DNA of 64,000 nt, from the NCBI GenBank assembly GCA_016841365.1, contig JAENZI010000009.1, positions 1 through 64,000 on the forward strand, written 5' to 3'. This document shows positions 17,331-26,800 of this stretch, in pieces. The position numbers and the translations under genes are program-made. Under the pieces are notes generated by a model, which had not been told where the DNA came from, did not search any database, and worked only from the letters and a program-made list of their open reading frames with translations. The first letter of the stretch is position 1; every line of letters starts with the position of its first letter. The DNA is from Anaerolineaceae bacterium (GTDB taxonomy: Bacteria; Chloroflexota; Anaerolineae; Anaerolineales; Anaerolineaceae).

Positions 17331-18680
17331 TCAGGATGCGTCCAATTCTAAAAGGAAATGGTCCAGGTCTGATAGCGCACGTTGGACATAATGGTCATAA
17401 CGGTCAGTTTTCGACCGTCGTTTGCCATCTTCTGCCTTAGGCATCAGGCCAAAGATCGCCTTCATGGGCTGAAACAACTTCATATCGGCGTGTGTCACAT
17501 AATGCATCAATGCACCGGTCATGGTGGTGATAGGCAGGACCACAGGTGGCAGCCCATACAGGTATCGCGCCGCATTTACGCCTGCGATCCATCCAGAAGC
17601 AATATTACCGGCGTAGCCCTCAATCCCAGATAACTGCCCAGCAACAAATAACCCCGGTCGTTCCCTGAAAGCCATGCCTTCATCAAGCAGCTTGGGTGAA
17701 GCTAAAAAAGCATTCCGATGCATTTGTCCATGGCGTATAAACACCGCATTTTCCAAACCCGGGATCATCCTGAACACCCTTTCCTGCTCTGAGAAGGTCA
17801 GGTTTGTCTGAAAACCAACCAGGTTATAGGCATCCCCTAACAAATTATCCTGACGCAACTGCACGACAGCAAAAGGCCAACGACCCGTGCGCGGGTTTGT
17901 CAAACCCACGGGGCGCATCGGTCCAAACGCCAACGCCTTTTCTCCCCGTGAAGCGATCACCTCAACAGGTTGGCAGCCCTGGAAATAGGATCCTTCACCT
18001 GCATCCACCCCTGAATTGATCGTCTGCTCAAAAGACCTGAGGGATATTCGTTCTGCCGTGATCAAAGCCTCCCAAAACGCTAAATATTCCCCTTCGTTAA
18101 AGGGGCAATTGATATAATCACCGTCCTGTGTTTCACCTTTATCATATCGGTTTGCCCGGTAAGCAGCGTCCATGTTGATAGAGTCATATTCCACAATGGG
18201 TGCAATCGCGTCATAAAAGAACAATTGTTCCTCACCAGTGAACTCAATGATAGCCCTGGATAACGCAGGCGAAGTCAGAGGCCCAGTTGCCAAGATAGCC
18301 GCGCCATCCGGTATTTCAGTGACTTCTTGCCGGATGATCTTAACCTTTGGATGAGATTCCAGCTTTGCCTGGATGCACTCTGAAAATGCTTCTCGGTCAA
18401 CAGCCAGCGCGCCGCCGGCTGGTAAAGAACTTGCATCTGCACATTGTATGAGCAAGGATCCTAACCTGCGCAATTCAGCTTTGAGCAATCCGGATGCCCG
18501 GTTTTGCAAATTTGATCCTAACGAATTGGAGCAGACCAACTCACCAAGGTTATCCGTTTTGTGCGCGCCGGTCATACGTCCCGGACGCATTTCGTATAAC
18601 TCAACCTCAATACCCAATTCGGCTGCCTGCCAGGCCGCTTCTGAGCCTGCCAAACCGCCGCCAATGACCTTGAGCTGCAT
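17331..18680 (-). CDS. trmFO: tRNA (uracil54-C5)-methyltransferase TrmFO (folate/FAD-dependent)
   Basis: The product is 449 residues from the ATG at 18680, preceded by AAAGGAATTCTT. An upstream in-frame extension of 28 residues looks non-coding. TrmFO makes m5U54 in the tRNA T-loop using methylenetetrahydrofolate and FADH2. Visible features are the FAD-binding VIGGGLAGSEAA at residues 4-15, YEMRPGRMTGAH, and the signature LVCSNSLGSN with the conserved Cys. QLSGIEGYAGNIASGWIAG follows near the C-terminus. It is divergent from rpoN across about 134 bp. Confidence 0.95.
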   Translation of the reverse strand: MQLKVIGGGLAGSEAAWQAAELGIEVELYEMRPGRMTGAHKTDNLGELVCSNSLGSNLQNRASGLLKAELRRLGSLLIQCADASSLPAGGALAVDREAFSECIQAKLESHPKVKIIRQEVTEIPDGAAILATGPLTSPALSRAIIEFTGEEQLFFYDAIAPIVEYDSINMDAAYRANRYDKGETQDGDYINCPFNEGEYLAFWEALITAERISLRSFEQTINSGVDAGEGSYFQGCQPVEVIASRGEKALAFGPMRPVGLTNPRTGRWPFAVVQLRQDNLLGDAYNLVGFQTNLTFSEQERVFRMIPGLENAVFIRHGQMHRNAFLASPKLLDEGMAFRERPGLFVAGQLSGIEGYAGNIASGWIAGVNAARYLYGLPPVVLPITTMTGALMHYVTHADMKLFQPMKAIFGLMPKAEDGKRRSKTDRYDHYVQRALSDLDHFLLELDAS

Positions 18681-18754
18681 AAGAATTCCTTTATCGATAA
18701 GATAGTGGCATTTTACCACCTTTAAAAACGATAGAAAACTCACATAATTTGCCC

Positions 18755-18770
18755 TGGCACACATCTTGCA
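18755..18770 (+). promoter_or_regulatory. Sigma-54 (-24/-12) promoter of rpoN
   Basis: TGGCACACATCTTGCA matches the sigma-54 consensus TGGCACRNNNNTTGCW. The invariant GG is at 18756-18757 and GC at 18768-18769, with the required 12-bp register. The predicted start is near 18781, 34 bp upstream of the rpoN ATG. This implies that sigma-54 drives its own gene. Confidence 0.8.
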
Positions 18771-18814
18771 ACAAAAGTGATGTGCATTTATAATTGAGCC
18801 AGGAGCTGCAAATC

Positions 18815-20248
18815 ATGAACCTAAATCATTATCAAGGTCAACATCAAACCCAAAGCCCGATGACTTCGGCGCATATTGCGCAGACAATGACTCTGCTCTA
18901 CATGACATCAACCGAGTTATTGCAAACCATTGATGTTGAACTGGCGAAAAATCCTGCCCTTGAATTGGTCAATGAACGACGCTGCCCAATGTGCGGCAGA
19001 AAACTCCCGCCCCAAGGCCCCTGCCCAATTTGCAGCCAACCCAAAACCATGGATCCGGATGAAACCATCATTTTTGTCTCTCCACGGGATGATTTTTATT
19101 CCTACAGCGGCAGTGGAACGACATACCGTGATGAAGACCACGAAGATCCCTTCTCATCAACAAATCTTGATCTCCCTACCTATGTCCTCAGGCAAGTTGC
19201 ACCAGAACTCGAAGCGGATGAACGAGAAATTGCAGCCATGATCCTGACCAACCTCGATGAGGATGGTTTTCTGGATGTTGAAATGCGAGAGATTTGCCGA
19301 TTTCATCACACCACCCCCGGTAAGGTCGAGGCTGTCCTGCACAAAATTCAACGTTGCGATCCTTTGGGCGTTTCTGCCAGGAATATTGAAGAGGCTTTGC
19401 TCGCCCAGGTGGATTTTCTCTCTCAATCTTCAGAGGTCCCTGAGTTTACCCGTCGTTTAATCGCTGACGATTTTGAACGGCTGGAAAAACGGCAATATTC
19501 AGAATTAGCAAAAATTTACAACACATCCGTCCAAACCATACAGCAAGCAGCACGTTTTATCAGTGAAAATCTGAACCCCTTTCCATCCCGCACGAATTGG
19601 GGCAGTTTTCGCCAACCGAATGACAACACACCAGAAGTTTTCCATCAACCCGATATTCTGATCTATTATCTGGATAACAAACCCGGGAATCCATTGATCA
19701 TTGAAATCATCACACCATCACGAGGCACCCTGCGATTAAATCCGCTCTTCAAGAAAGCGCTCAAAGAACAGCAAGGTGAGAACCAGGAAGAGTGGAAAAA
19801 AGACATCGACAAAGCATCGCTCCTCATCAAGTGCATTCAACAGCGCAACAACACCATGCGTCAACTCATGGAACGGCTGGTCTCCATTCAGAAATCATTT
19901 ATAATTCATGGAGATGTTCACCTTGAGCCTTTGACGCGTGCTCAAATTGCCGAGGAGCTTGAGGTTCACGAGTCAACCATCTCCCGCGCAGTTGCCAATA
20001 AAACCGTTCAACTGCCAAATAAAAAGATCATCCCGATGGCAATGTTTTTTGACCGCAGTTTAGCAATTCGAGCGTTGATGCGTGATATTATTGAAAATGA
20101 AAATTCTGCAATGAACGATACAGATATCAGAAAGCAATTGCAGGCACATGGGATAAGCGTTGCCAGAAGAACGGTTGCGAAATATCGAGCCATGGAGGGG
20201 ATTCTGCCAGCCCATCTACGACGTATCGAAAAGTTTGCTACCGCATGA
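18815..20248 (+). CDS. rpoN: RNA polymerase sigma-54 factor with an inserted zinc-ribbon-like motif
   Basis: The start is ATG 18815 (AGGAG upstream, 477 residues); a TTG at 18794 is in frame but lacks a site. Region I (1-50) has the activator-interacting sequence with SPMTSAHIAQTMTLL and LLQTIDVELAKNPALEL. Region III includes the core-binding segment and the HTH LTRAQIAEELEVHESTISRAVANK. The RpoN box ARRTVAKYR, which reads the -24 element, ends the protein. The unusual point is C57-PM-C60 and C70-PI-C73 placed in region II, where other sigma-54 proteins have an acidic linker. It would form a small zinc ribbon. It heads an operon with the kinase and activator. Confidence 0.93.
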   Translation: MNLNHYQGQHQTQSPMTSAHIAQTMTLLYMTSTELLQTIDVELAKNPALELVNERRCPMCGRKLPPQGPCPICSQPKTMDPDETIIFVSPRDDFYSYSGSGTTYRDEDHEDPFSSTNLDLPTYVLRQVAPELEADEREIAAMILTNLDEDGFLDVEMREICRFHHTTPGKVEAVLHKIQRCDPLGVSARNIEEALLAQVDFLSQSSEVPEFTRRLIADDFERLEKRQYSELAKIYNTSVQTIQQAARFISENLNPFPSRTNWGSFRQPNDNTPEVFHQPDILIYYLDNKPGNPLIIEIITPSRGTLRLNPLFKKALKEQQGENQEEWKKDIDKASLLIKCIQQRNNTMRQLMERLVSIQKSFIIHGDVHLEPLTRAQIAEELEVHESTISRAVANKTVQLPNKKIIPMAMFFDRSLAIRALMRDIIENENSAMNDTDIRKQLQAHGISVARRTVAKYRAMEGILPAHLRRIEKFATA

Positions 20249-20255
20249 GAAAAAT

Positions 20256-22214
20256 GTGAGCCAAAATTTATCAAACCAACAGCCCAGCTTCGATCTTACC
20301 AGGGAAGAAGGAATCCAAAGTATCCTCACCCTGATCAACTTAATCCCTGACCCTGCGGTGATTTACCACAGCGGCAGGGATGAAGTCCTTTCAGCGAACA
20401 ATCCCCTGTATCTCTTGACCCAACTCGGTGAAACCGACTTCATCGGTGCCTCAATTAAAGCATTATTACCCAACCTGACAGATACTAATCCCATCAGCGG
20501 GCATGATAAACAGGCCTTGCTGCGTCATAAAAAACAACCCCTCATTCCTGTTAATGTCAGGATTTTTTCACTGACTCATGGAAAAGATACTTTACTGATC
20601 ACACTTAAGCCAGAAGCCATTCTTACCACTTCAAAACCCGCACTTGCAGATCAAGTAGAACTAATCAATAACTTAAAATCGCTGGTTCAATATCGAGGAA
20701 AAAGCGATTTCAAAGAGGTCGTCATTAAAATTCTACAACATTCTGCCAAAGTTCTTGGAGCAGACGTGACTTGCGTTTACAAAGCAAGCGGAGCAACACC
20801 ACAACTTGTGCAATATGCTGCTAACGATCCAAATCTGGCATCTAATCTCCCTAAAGTAATATACAAAGATACCCTTTCGTATCTTCAGGAACTTACACTC
20901 TGGACAGCTGAAAAACCCCCAAACAATCTCTTTCAGATGACTGCTTCACAAGCCGGAATGAATTTTATTGTCACCGTTCCGTTGGGAAATGACTCGGCTA
21001 AGTTTGGCTTGTTTGCAGCCGGGGGCAGCAACACCACCTACACCCCATTGATCCAACCACTTACCGAATTAATTGCTGCCTATATCAGCGGGCTGATGAA
21101 AGATCAAGTTGCTCTGCAGAACATGCGCAACCTCTCAAATAAAATTAAGCAGGTTGTGAAAATCCAGAATGAAATCATTGCCAATCTCGACGAAGGTGTC
21201 ATCATCCTTTCGCCTGACCTGACCATTGCAGAAATCAACCCGGCATCCGAATCGCTATTAGGCTATGCCAATGTCGAAGCCTTACGGCAGCACATTGACT
21301 CTGTCTTAATTGGTTCCGAATCCCTCGGTTCTGCGCTGTCCTCAGCACGGCAAGGTATCCCCACCCTCACCGCAGGCGATCTGACCCTCAACCATCGTAA
21401 CGGCAAATCTTTCCCTGCTCAGGTGATGATGACGCCCGTGATGAATAAAGACCAGCTATTGGCCATCATCATCCTCATCCGGGATACCAGCGAAGAAGCG
21501 CAAAGCCAGGCAGCCAATAAACAGCTCGAACAGCGCGCCATATTAGGTGAAGTTACCGCCATTTTTGCCCATGAAGTGCGAAATCCGATCAACGCGATCA
21601 TGTTAGCCATCCAGGTGATGGAAGACAATCTGGAGGGCGATGCGGAAAACCAAAAATGGATTGACAACATCCGTGACGAATGCAATAAACTCATGTATTT
21701 GATGGACAGCGTGCTGTCATTTGCCAAACCTTTAGAATATAAAATGTCCGCAGTCGACCTGGACGAAATGATCCCGCGCATTTTAGAGCGTTGGCGTCCA
21801 CGGCTGATGCGACTTAATATCTCATCCTATTATGATTCAGCCATCAAACGGCCAATCATCGAGGGTGACTCCCGTGCACTGGAGCAGGTTTTTACAAACC
21901 TTATCAGCAATTCAGCCAATGCGATGAGCGAAGAAGGTGGGTCCTTGGCGATAAAAATTTCAGAACCTGATTTAGACGAGGACAAGAACAGCCTTCTGAT
22001 ATCGCTGACGGACACCGGGCATGGCATCCCTGATGAAATTAAGGCGCACATGTTTAAACCTTTTGTGACCGGCTCGAGCCATGGCACAGGGCTTGGCCTG
22101 GCGATCACGCAAAGGATCATCAATGCGCACAAAGGTAAAATCGAAGTAGATAGCTTTGCAGGCGGTACAATCTTTAAGATCTATCTTAGCAAATCGAAAG
22201 GGCTTTCAAGTTAA
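20256..22214 (+). CDS. PAS-GAF-PAS sensor histidine kinase (NtrB-like)
   Basis: The start is taken as GTG 20256 (652 residues), 7 bp after rpoN; earlier in-frame starts lie inside rpoN. A PAS-like domain (about 20-110) is followed by a GAF-like region (about 155-295) and a second PAS domain (about 305-415, IIANLDEGVIILSPD). Then come HisKA with phospho-acceptor H439 in FAHEVRNP and HATPase_c with N-box NLISNSANA, G1 DTGHGIPD and G2 GTGLGL. No transmembrane segment is visible, so it senses a cytoplasmic signal. It overlaps the response-regulator gene by one base (TAATG) and is surely its partner. Signal unknown. Confidence 0.92.
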   Translation: MSQNLSNQQPSFDLTREEGIQSILTLINLIPDPAVIYHSGRDEVLSANNPLYLLTQLGETDFIGASIKALLPNLTDTNPISGHDKQALLRHKKQPLIPVNVRIFSLTHGKDTLLITLKPEAILTTSKPALADQVELINNLKSLVQYRGKSDFKEVVIKILQHSAKVLGADVTCVYKASGATPQLVQYAANDPNLASNLPKVIYKDTLSYLQELTLWTAEKPPNNLFQMTASQAGMNFIVTVPLGNDSAKFGLFAAGGSNTTYTPLIQPLTELIAAYISGLMKDQVALQNMRNLSNKIKQVVKIQNEIIANLDEGVIILSPDLTIAEINPASESLLGYANVEALRQHIDSVLIGSESLGSALSSARQGIPTLTAGDLTLNHRNGKSFPAQVMMTPVMNKDQLLAIIILIRDTSEEAQSQAANKQLEQRAILGEVTAIFAHEVRNPINAIMLAIQVMEDNLEGDAENQKWIDNIRDECNKLMYLMDSVLSFAKPLEYKMSAVDLDEMIPRILERWRPRLMRLNISSYYDSAIKRPIIEGDSRALEQVFTNLISNSANAMSEEGGSLAIKISEPDLDEDKNSLLISLTDTGHGIPDEIKAHMFKPFVTGSSHGTGLGLAITQRIINAHKGKIEVDSFAGGTIFKIYLSKSKGLSS

Positions 22215-23395
22215 TGAGTGCAACCATTTTAGTTGTTGATGATGTCGATACTGCCAGAGAGGCCATCGCTGATAGTTTACGCAAAGATGGCAAAGAAGTT
22301 CTTGAAGCGGGCACATTGAAGGAAGCTCGAGGTTATTTAGAGAAAAATAAGGCAGATATCTGCGTTCTAGATATTTTACTGCCCGATGGTAATGGGTTAT
22401 CGCTGCTCGACGAAGTTATTCATATGGCATGGCAGCCGAAATTCATCATGATTACTGCGCACGGACAGATAGATTATGCTGTCGAAGCCATGAAGAAAGG
22501 CGCATTGGACTTCATCACCAAGCCCATTGACATGAAAACACTCAAGAAATCAATTGAGCGCGCCGAAAATATGGTGGCAATGCGGCGTGAACTTGACCAC
22601 TTGAGGAATACACAAAAAAGCGCAGCCCACTTTGTCATCGGGCAGCATCCCCGCATGCAGGCATTGATCGATTTGGCACAACGTGCTGCCGACAGCTCAG
22701 TTTCCGTTCTGATCACGGGCGAATCGGGTACTGGTAAAGAAGTGATGGCGACTTATATCCACCAGATCGGCCCGCGGCAACAAAGGCCCTTTATCGCCAT
22801 CAATTGTGCTGCGATTGCCAATACCCTCCTCGAATCCGAGTTGTTTGGTCACGAAGCCAACGCCTTCACTGGCGCTTCAAACAAGCGCAAAAATGGCTTG
22901 ATGGAGGTTGCCGATGGCGGGATTCTATTCTTGGACGAAATTTCCTCCATGCCGCTGGATATGCAAGCCAAGCTCTTGCGAGCCATTGAAGAGCACGCCT
23001 TCCGGCGTGTGGGCGGCACGACGCTCATTCGTGTGGATGTGCAGATCATCGCTGCATCAAATCGCGATCTGAAAGAAATGATCAAAAACGGAGAATTTCG
23101 CGAGGATCTCTACTATCGGTTAAAAGTCGTTGACCTCGACATCCCACCCTTGCGCAAGCGCAAAGAGGATATTCCTGAGCTTATTGGATTGCTGCTACGT
23201 CAGAGCAATATGTCAATGGGCGCCAACATCCAGGATGTCACCCCGCGTGCGATGGAAGCGCTGATTGCCTATGATTGGCCCGGCAATATCCGTGAATTGA
23301 GGAACACCATCGAGCGTGCCATCATTTTTTCTGATGACCCAGCCATCGACATTCAGCATCTACCTATGGAGATCACCCAAAATTACACGGGGTAA
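22214..23395 (+). CDS. NtrC-family sigma-54 activator lacking a DNA-binding domain
   Basis: The 393-residue response regulator has a receiver domain (1-120) with D8-D9, phospho-acceptor D53 and K103. An AAA+ domain (about 140-375) carries Walker A GESGTGKE at 169-176 and Walker B GGILFLDEI. The sigma-54-contacting loop is N216-AFTGA rather than the near-invariant GAFTGA. The sensor region RxLKxxxxDIPPLRKRKEDI is present. The protein stops right after the AAA+ lid (AIDIQHLPMEI), so the usual C-terminal Fis-type HTH is absent. Such activators, like H. pylori FlgR, work from solution. The only sigma-54 promoters seen nearby are those of its own module. Confidence 0.93.
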   Translation: MSATILVVDDVDTAREAIADSLRKDGKEVLEAGTLKEARGYLEKNKADICVLDILLPDGNGLSLLDEVIHMAWQPKFIMITAHGQIDYAVEAMKKGALDFITKPIDMKTLKKSIERAENMVAMRRELDHLRNTQKSAAHFVIGQHPRMQALIDLAQRAADSSVSVLITGESGTGKEVMATYIHQIGPRQQRPFIAINCAAIANTLLESELFGHEANAFTGASNKRKNGLMEVADGGILFLDEISSMPLDMQAKLLRAIEEHAFRRVGGTTLIRVDVQIIAASNRDLKEMIKNGEFREDLYYRLKVVDLDIPPLRKRKEDIPELIGLLLRQSNMSMGANIQDVTPRAMEALIAYDWPGNIRELRNTIERAIIFSDDPAIDIQHLPMEITQNYTG

Positions 23396-23428
23396 ATTTT
23401 TCATTTCTCCGATCCGAGAATATACAAC

Positions 23429-23446
23429 TTGGCACGGAACTTGCTA
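23429..23446 (+). promoter_or_regulatory. Sigma-54 (-24/-12) promoter of the TPR-peptidase operon
   Basis: TTGGCACGGAACTTGCTA is essentially a perfect sigma-54 promoter. GG is at 23431-23432 and GC at 23443-23444, 12 bp in register, with the full TGGCACG and TTGCT cores. The predicted start is 23456, 26 bp upstream of the small membrane protein gene. Confidence 0.92.
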
Positions 23447-23447
23447 C

Positions 23448-23479
23448 AACACCTCCAGAGACAAAATTCAGGAGGTGTT
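23448..23479 (+). repeat. Inverted repeat sequestering the ribosome site of the small membrane protein
   Basis: A perfect 9-bp inverted repeat (23448-23456 with 23471-23479, 14-nt loop) has the GGAGGT ribosome site in its right arm. The left arm ends at the predicted sigma-54 start point, so only read-through RNA from the regulator operon would contain the full hairpin. It may also act as a weak terminator, since TT and TA follow the stem. Confidence 0.6.
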
Positions 23480-23481
23480 TT

Positions 23482-23811
23482 ATGTTTGAAACAGCGTTTG
23501 ATATCCAAATCACCATGGCAATCGGCTTATTTGCCTTAGGCTTGATCGTCATGGCAATCAGTATCTTCATCCTTTCCCGGCAGGCACTTGGCAGTGAAAT
23601 CAAGACCATCGCCAATCAGACCACGAAACTGGCAGAAAAAGGCATTACTGAGAATATTGCCGGGTTGGTCGGCAATGCTTCGGCATTGATCAACGCCCTG
23701 CATGACCTCTCGAAAACCAACACCGGCATCGGTGTGTTCCTGGTTTTTTTCGGGATAGCCTTAGTCACCACCGCTTATTTCATCTCAAGCAATCTTGGCG
23801 TGACCCCTTAA
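23482..23811 (+). CDS. Small two-helix membrane protein
   Basis: This 109-residue protein has two membrane helices: about 11-30 (ITMAIGLFALGLIVMAISIF) and about 87-103 (GVFLVFFGIALVTTAYF). A hydrophilic, helical middle region with KTIANQTTKLAEK and ALINALHDLSKT lies between them and may form a coiled coil. An ideal GGAGGT site precedes the ATG. It is the first gene behind the sigma-54 promoter, 29 bp before the TPR gene. I do not recognise a family. A membrane anchor or pore for the downstream TPR/peptidase proteins is possible but unproven. Confidence 0.75.
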   Translation: MFETAFDIQITMAIGLFALGLIVMAISIFILSRQALGSEIKTIANQTTKLAEKGITENIAGLVGNASALINALHDLSKTNTGIGVFLVFFGIALVTTAYFISSNLGVTP

Positions 23812-23840
23812 CCAATCACATTTGAGAATTGGATTTCACC

Positions 23841-26800
23841 ATGTCTATAGAGGTTTTGCTCGATCTCATCAGACAACGTTTTTCCGCATCAGAAGGCAAA
23901 ACGTTAATCAAAAGCCTGCAGCAAGATCCGTTAGTTTGGCAGTTCTTGCAGGACGAAGAAAAAAGCCTGTCCTTTTTTAAAGAAATGCCCAACGATGTAA
24001 CAAATTTTACCCCGGGCAGGATGGCACTCTGGCTCATCGGTAAGTCACAAGATGAAACCATCGGCTTGCTGAACACTTACGATGAAGCCCTCCCACCCAA
24101 AACAAGACAGCGCGCCGGGAAGGCATTTGAAACTTTGTTGAACACCGGCCTGCCGCCCGCTGACCTTCAAACGGCGGGCTTGCTCGCGCTTGCCTTAAGA
24201 GAGCGGCGTGTCTTGCAGGGATCCTGGCAGGGATTAGCAGATGAAATTTTCACAAATCGCAGCAAGCAAGCGATCAAGAAAAACATCCAGGTATGGCAAA
24301 CTCCCTTTGCGTGTCTGGCTCCCATTTGCCCTGATTTTGACAAATTTACTGGAGAGTTCACGCAGGACAAGAATGTCGCCAATTCAGCCACAGCAATTCC
24401 AGTCTTTATTCATGCTTTCTTGGCAAACCCTGATGCAGACGAACAAATTCTGGCTCGCTTGGTTAATTTTGCCAAATCCCTCCCTATTGATCTGCAATTG
24501 GAAAGCATCAATTGGCTGCAGGTGTTTGACCGCGATCAGCTCAGCCAGGCACTGGCGAAGAACATTATTCAAACGAATAAGGATGTTTTTGCGAAAACAT
24601 TTTCTGAGATCGAAGCCCTTGAAGCCCCCTCAGAATCCACCGATCCGATAAATAAGAATATTCGCTATTCATTGCCTGAGGACATTAATAGACTGGCGGC
24701 CTTTTATTTTTACAGCGGCAATAAAGCCAAAGCTGTTGAGACCTATCAGAAATCAAGCGAAATCCTTGAGTTGATCAAATCGCAAACCCTATATCAATCC
24801 ATGGCGATTGACACCAATCGTGTTTCCCAATCACAGTGGCTGAAGATCGTACAATCTGTACCAACCTCTCATCAGGCTCGTTTGTCTTATGTGCGTGCGC
24901 TGGTCAACGAACAAAAATTTGAAGAAGCCGCCAGATTGTTGAATGAGATACCTGCATCTCAAGAGAAAAACTTGCTTTCTCTGAGGATTGCATTACAAAA
25001 TGAAGCACATTCCGAAAACAAAACTTCATTGGTAAAATCCTTAGCATTGGCAGAAAATCCAATCGAAGACAGAATAATGACTGCCCCCGGCTACTATGTC
25101 CGCAATACTCAAACCGGATCGCTCGATGAGACCTTGGCGACCATCAAGACCCTTGATGACCCTGAATTAAGCCTGTCATATGCCGAGAGTCTGCTAAAAA
25201 CCCACCCTCAAAATTCAAATGTGATCAAGTTAGCTCGTGACCTATACGAAAAAACACACCGAATCAGCAAAGCGACTGAATTAGCATCCCTGCTTGAAAT
25301 AATGGAGCCCGCTGAGATCAGTCACAAACGCTCACTCGCCAGCCTATTGATCATTGGTGAACGGTGGCAGGACGCCTTCAGCATGCTGCAAGAGATGATC
25401 AAGTCAGAATCACAACCAGCGATCAGCGACCTTGAAAAATTCGCTGAAGCCGCACTCAGGACTGAACGCGTCGACATGTCCATCTCGATTTGCCAAAACA
25501 TCCTCAAGCAGGATGCCCAAAATACAAAAGCACTTATCCTCCTTGGCGAGGGATTCATGCTCAAGGGTGATCTGGTCAAAGCCATCCAGCATATGGAACA
25601 GGTGGTAGAGATGATCCCGGAGGAGCCAGAAACTTGGTTAACGCTTGCTCACTTATGGGAAAACAGCGGACAATCCGATCGTGCGTTTGAAATTCTCAAT
25701 AAAGGCATTGTGGCTGTACCCAACGATCCAAGCTTATTAAGGGAAATGGGAAAAGCCCACCTATCTCGGCAGGCACCTGCTGACGCCCTTATTCCACTCA
25801 AAAAGGCACACGAGATTGAGCCTGAAAACTTCAACGGCACCTTGCATTTAGCCCGGGCCGAACATCAGCTTGGTCAAAACGATAAAGCTTGGGGTTTGAT
25901 TGAACCCTTGTTGGGGAAAAGCGAAATATCCGCTGAGATTTCAAAGCTCGCTGGCTTTGTCCTCTTAGGCTTGAACCAAAAACAATCGGCTGAACCATAC
26001 CTGATCCAGGCTGCAGAAACTTCGCCAAAGGACCTTGAAACCGTCCTGGCAGGCACCCGACTCGTGCTTGAACGTGCAGAATCGCCCTTGAGTGAGGTGC
26101 AAGAAAAAGAGCTCAATCGAGTACAACAAATACTGCTGAATGCATCGCAATTTCACGGGAACAATATCAAAATCAATTTGCACCTGGCAGATGTCATCCG
26201 ATTAAAGGGTGATTATCAAAAAGCGTTTGACAGTTATCGTGCACTCAGCGACCTCGCCCCCACCCTTTCGCCTGACTATCTCTGGCGCTTACCCTATGGC
26301 TTAGGAAAGTCTGCAGTGGCATTGGGCAATCAGGAAATTGGATTGGCAGCCTTACAGGATGCCGCCTCAAAACAACCTGAAAATCTCGCCCTGATGCATG
26401 CACTTGCCGAAGCCTACCAAGTTTCTGATTTAGACCGAAAAGCGCAAAGCACTGCAAAATCTGCGCTGAGATTGGCACCAACAGAAATCGACAACATCCT
26501 CTGGTATGCAAACTTTAAAACCAACAACAACGAACCCGAGGAAGCTGTCAAAGCGCTTAAAGAGGCACTTCAGATCAATCCTGACCGCTCAGAGTTAAAA
26601 TTATGGCTTTCCAAATCCTTAATTTCGGTTGGCGCCATTGATGAATCAACCCGAACATTGATGGAGCTTATTTCGAATGATAGCACAAACGCCGCTGACC
26701 TTCACCAGGCTGCTTATGTATGCATCCATTTGAACAATCTAGAAATAGCCGCAAAGGCATTCGAAGCATCACGCGATCGCAGCAAGCAAGCCTCACCAAT

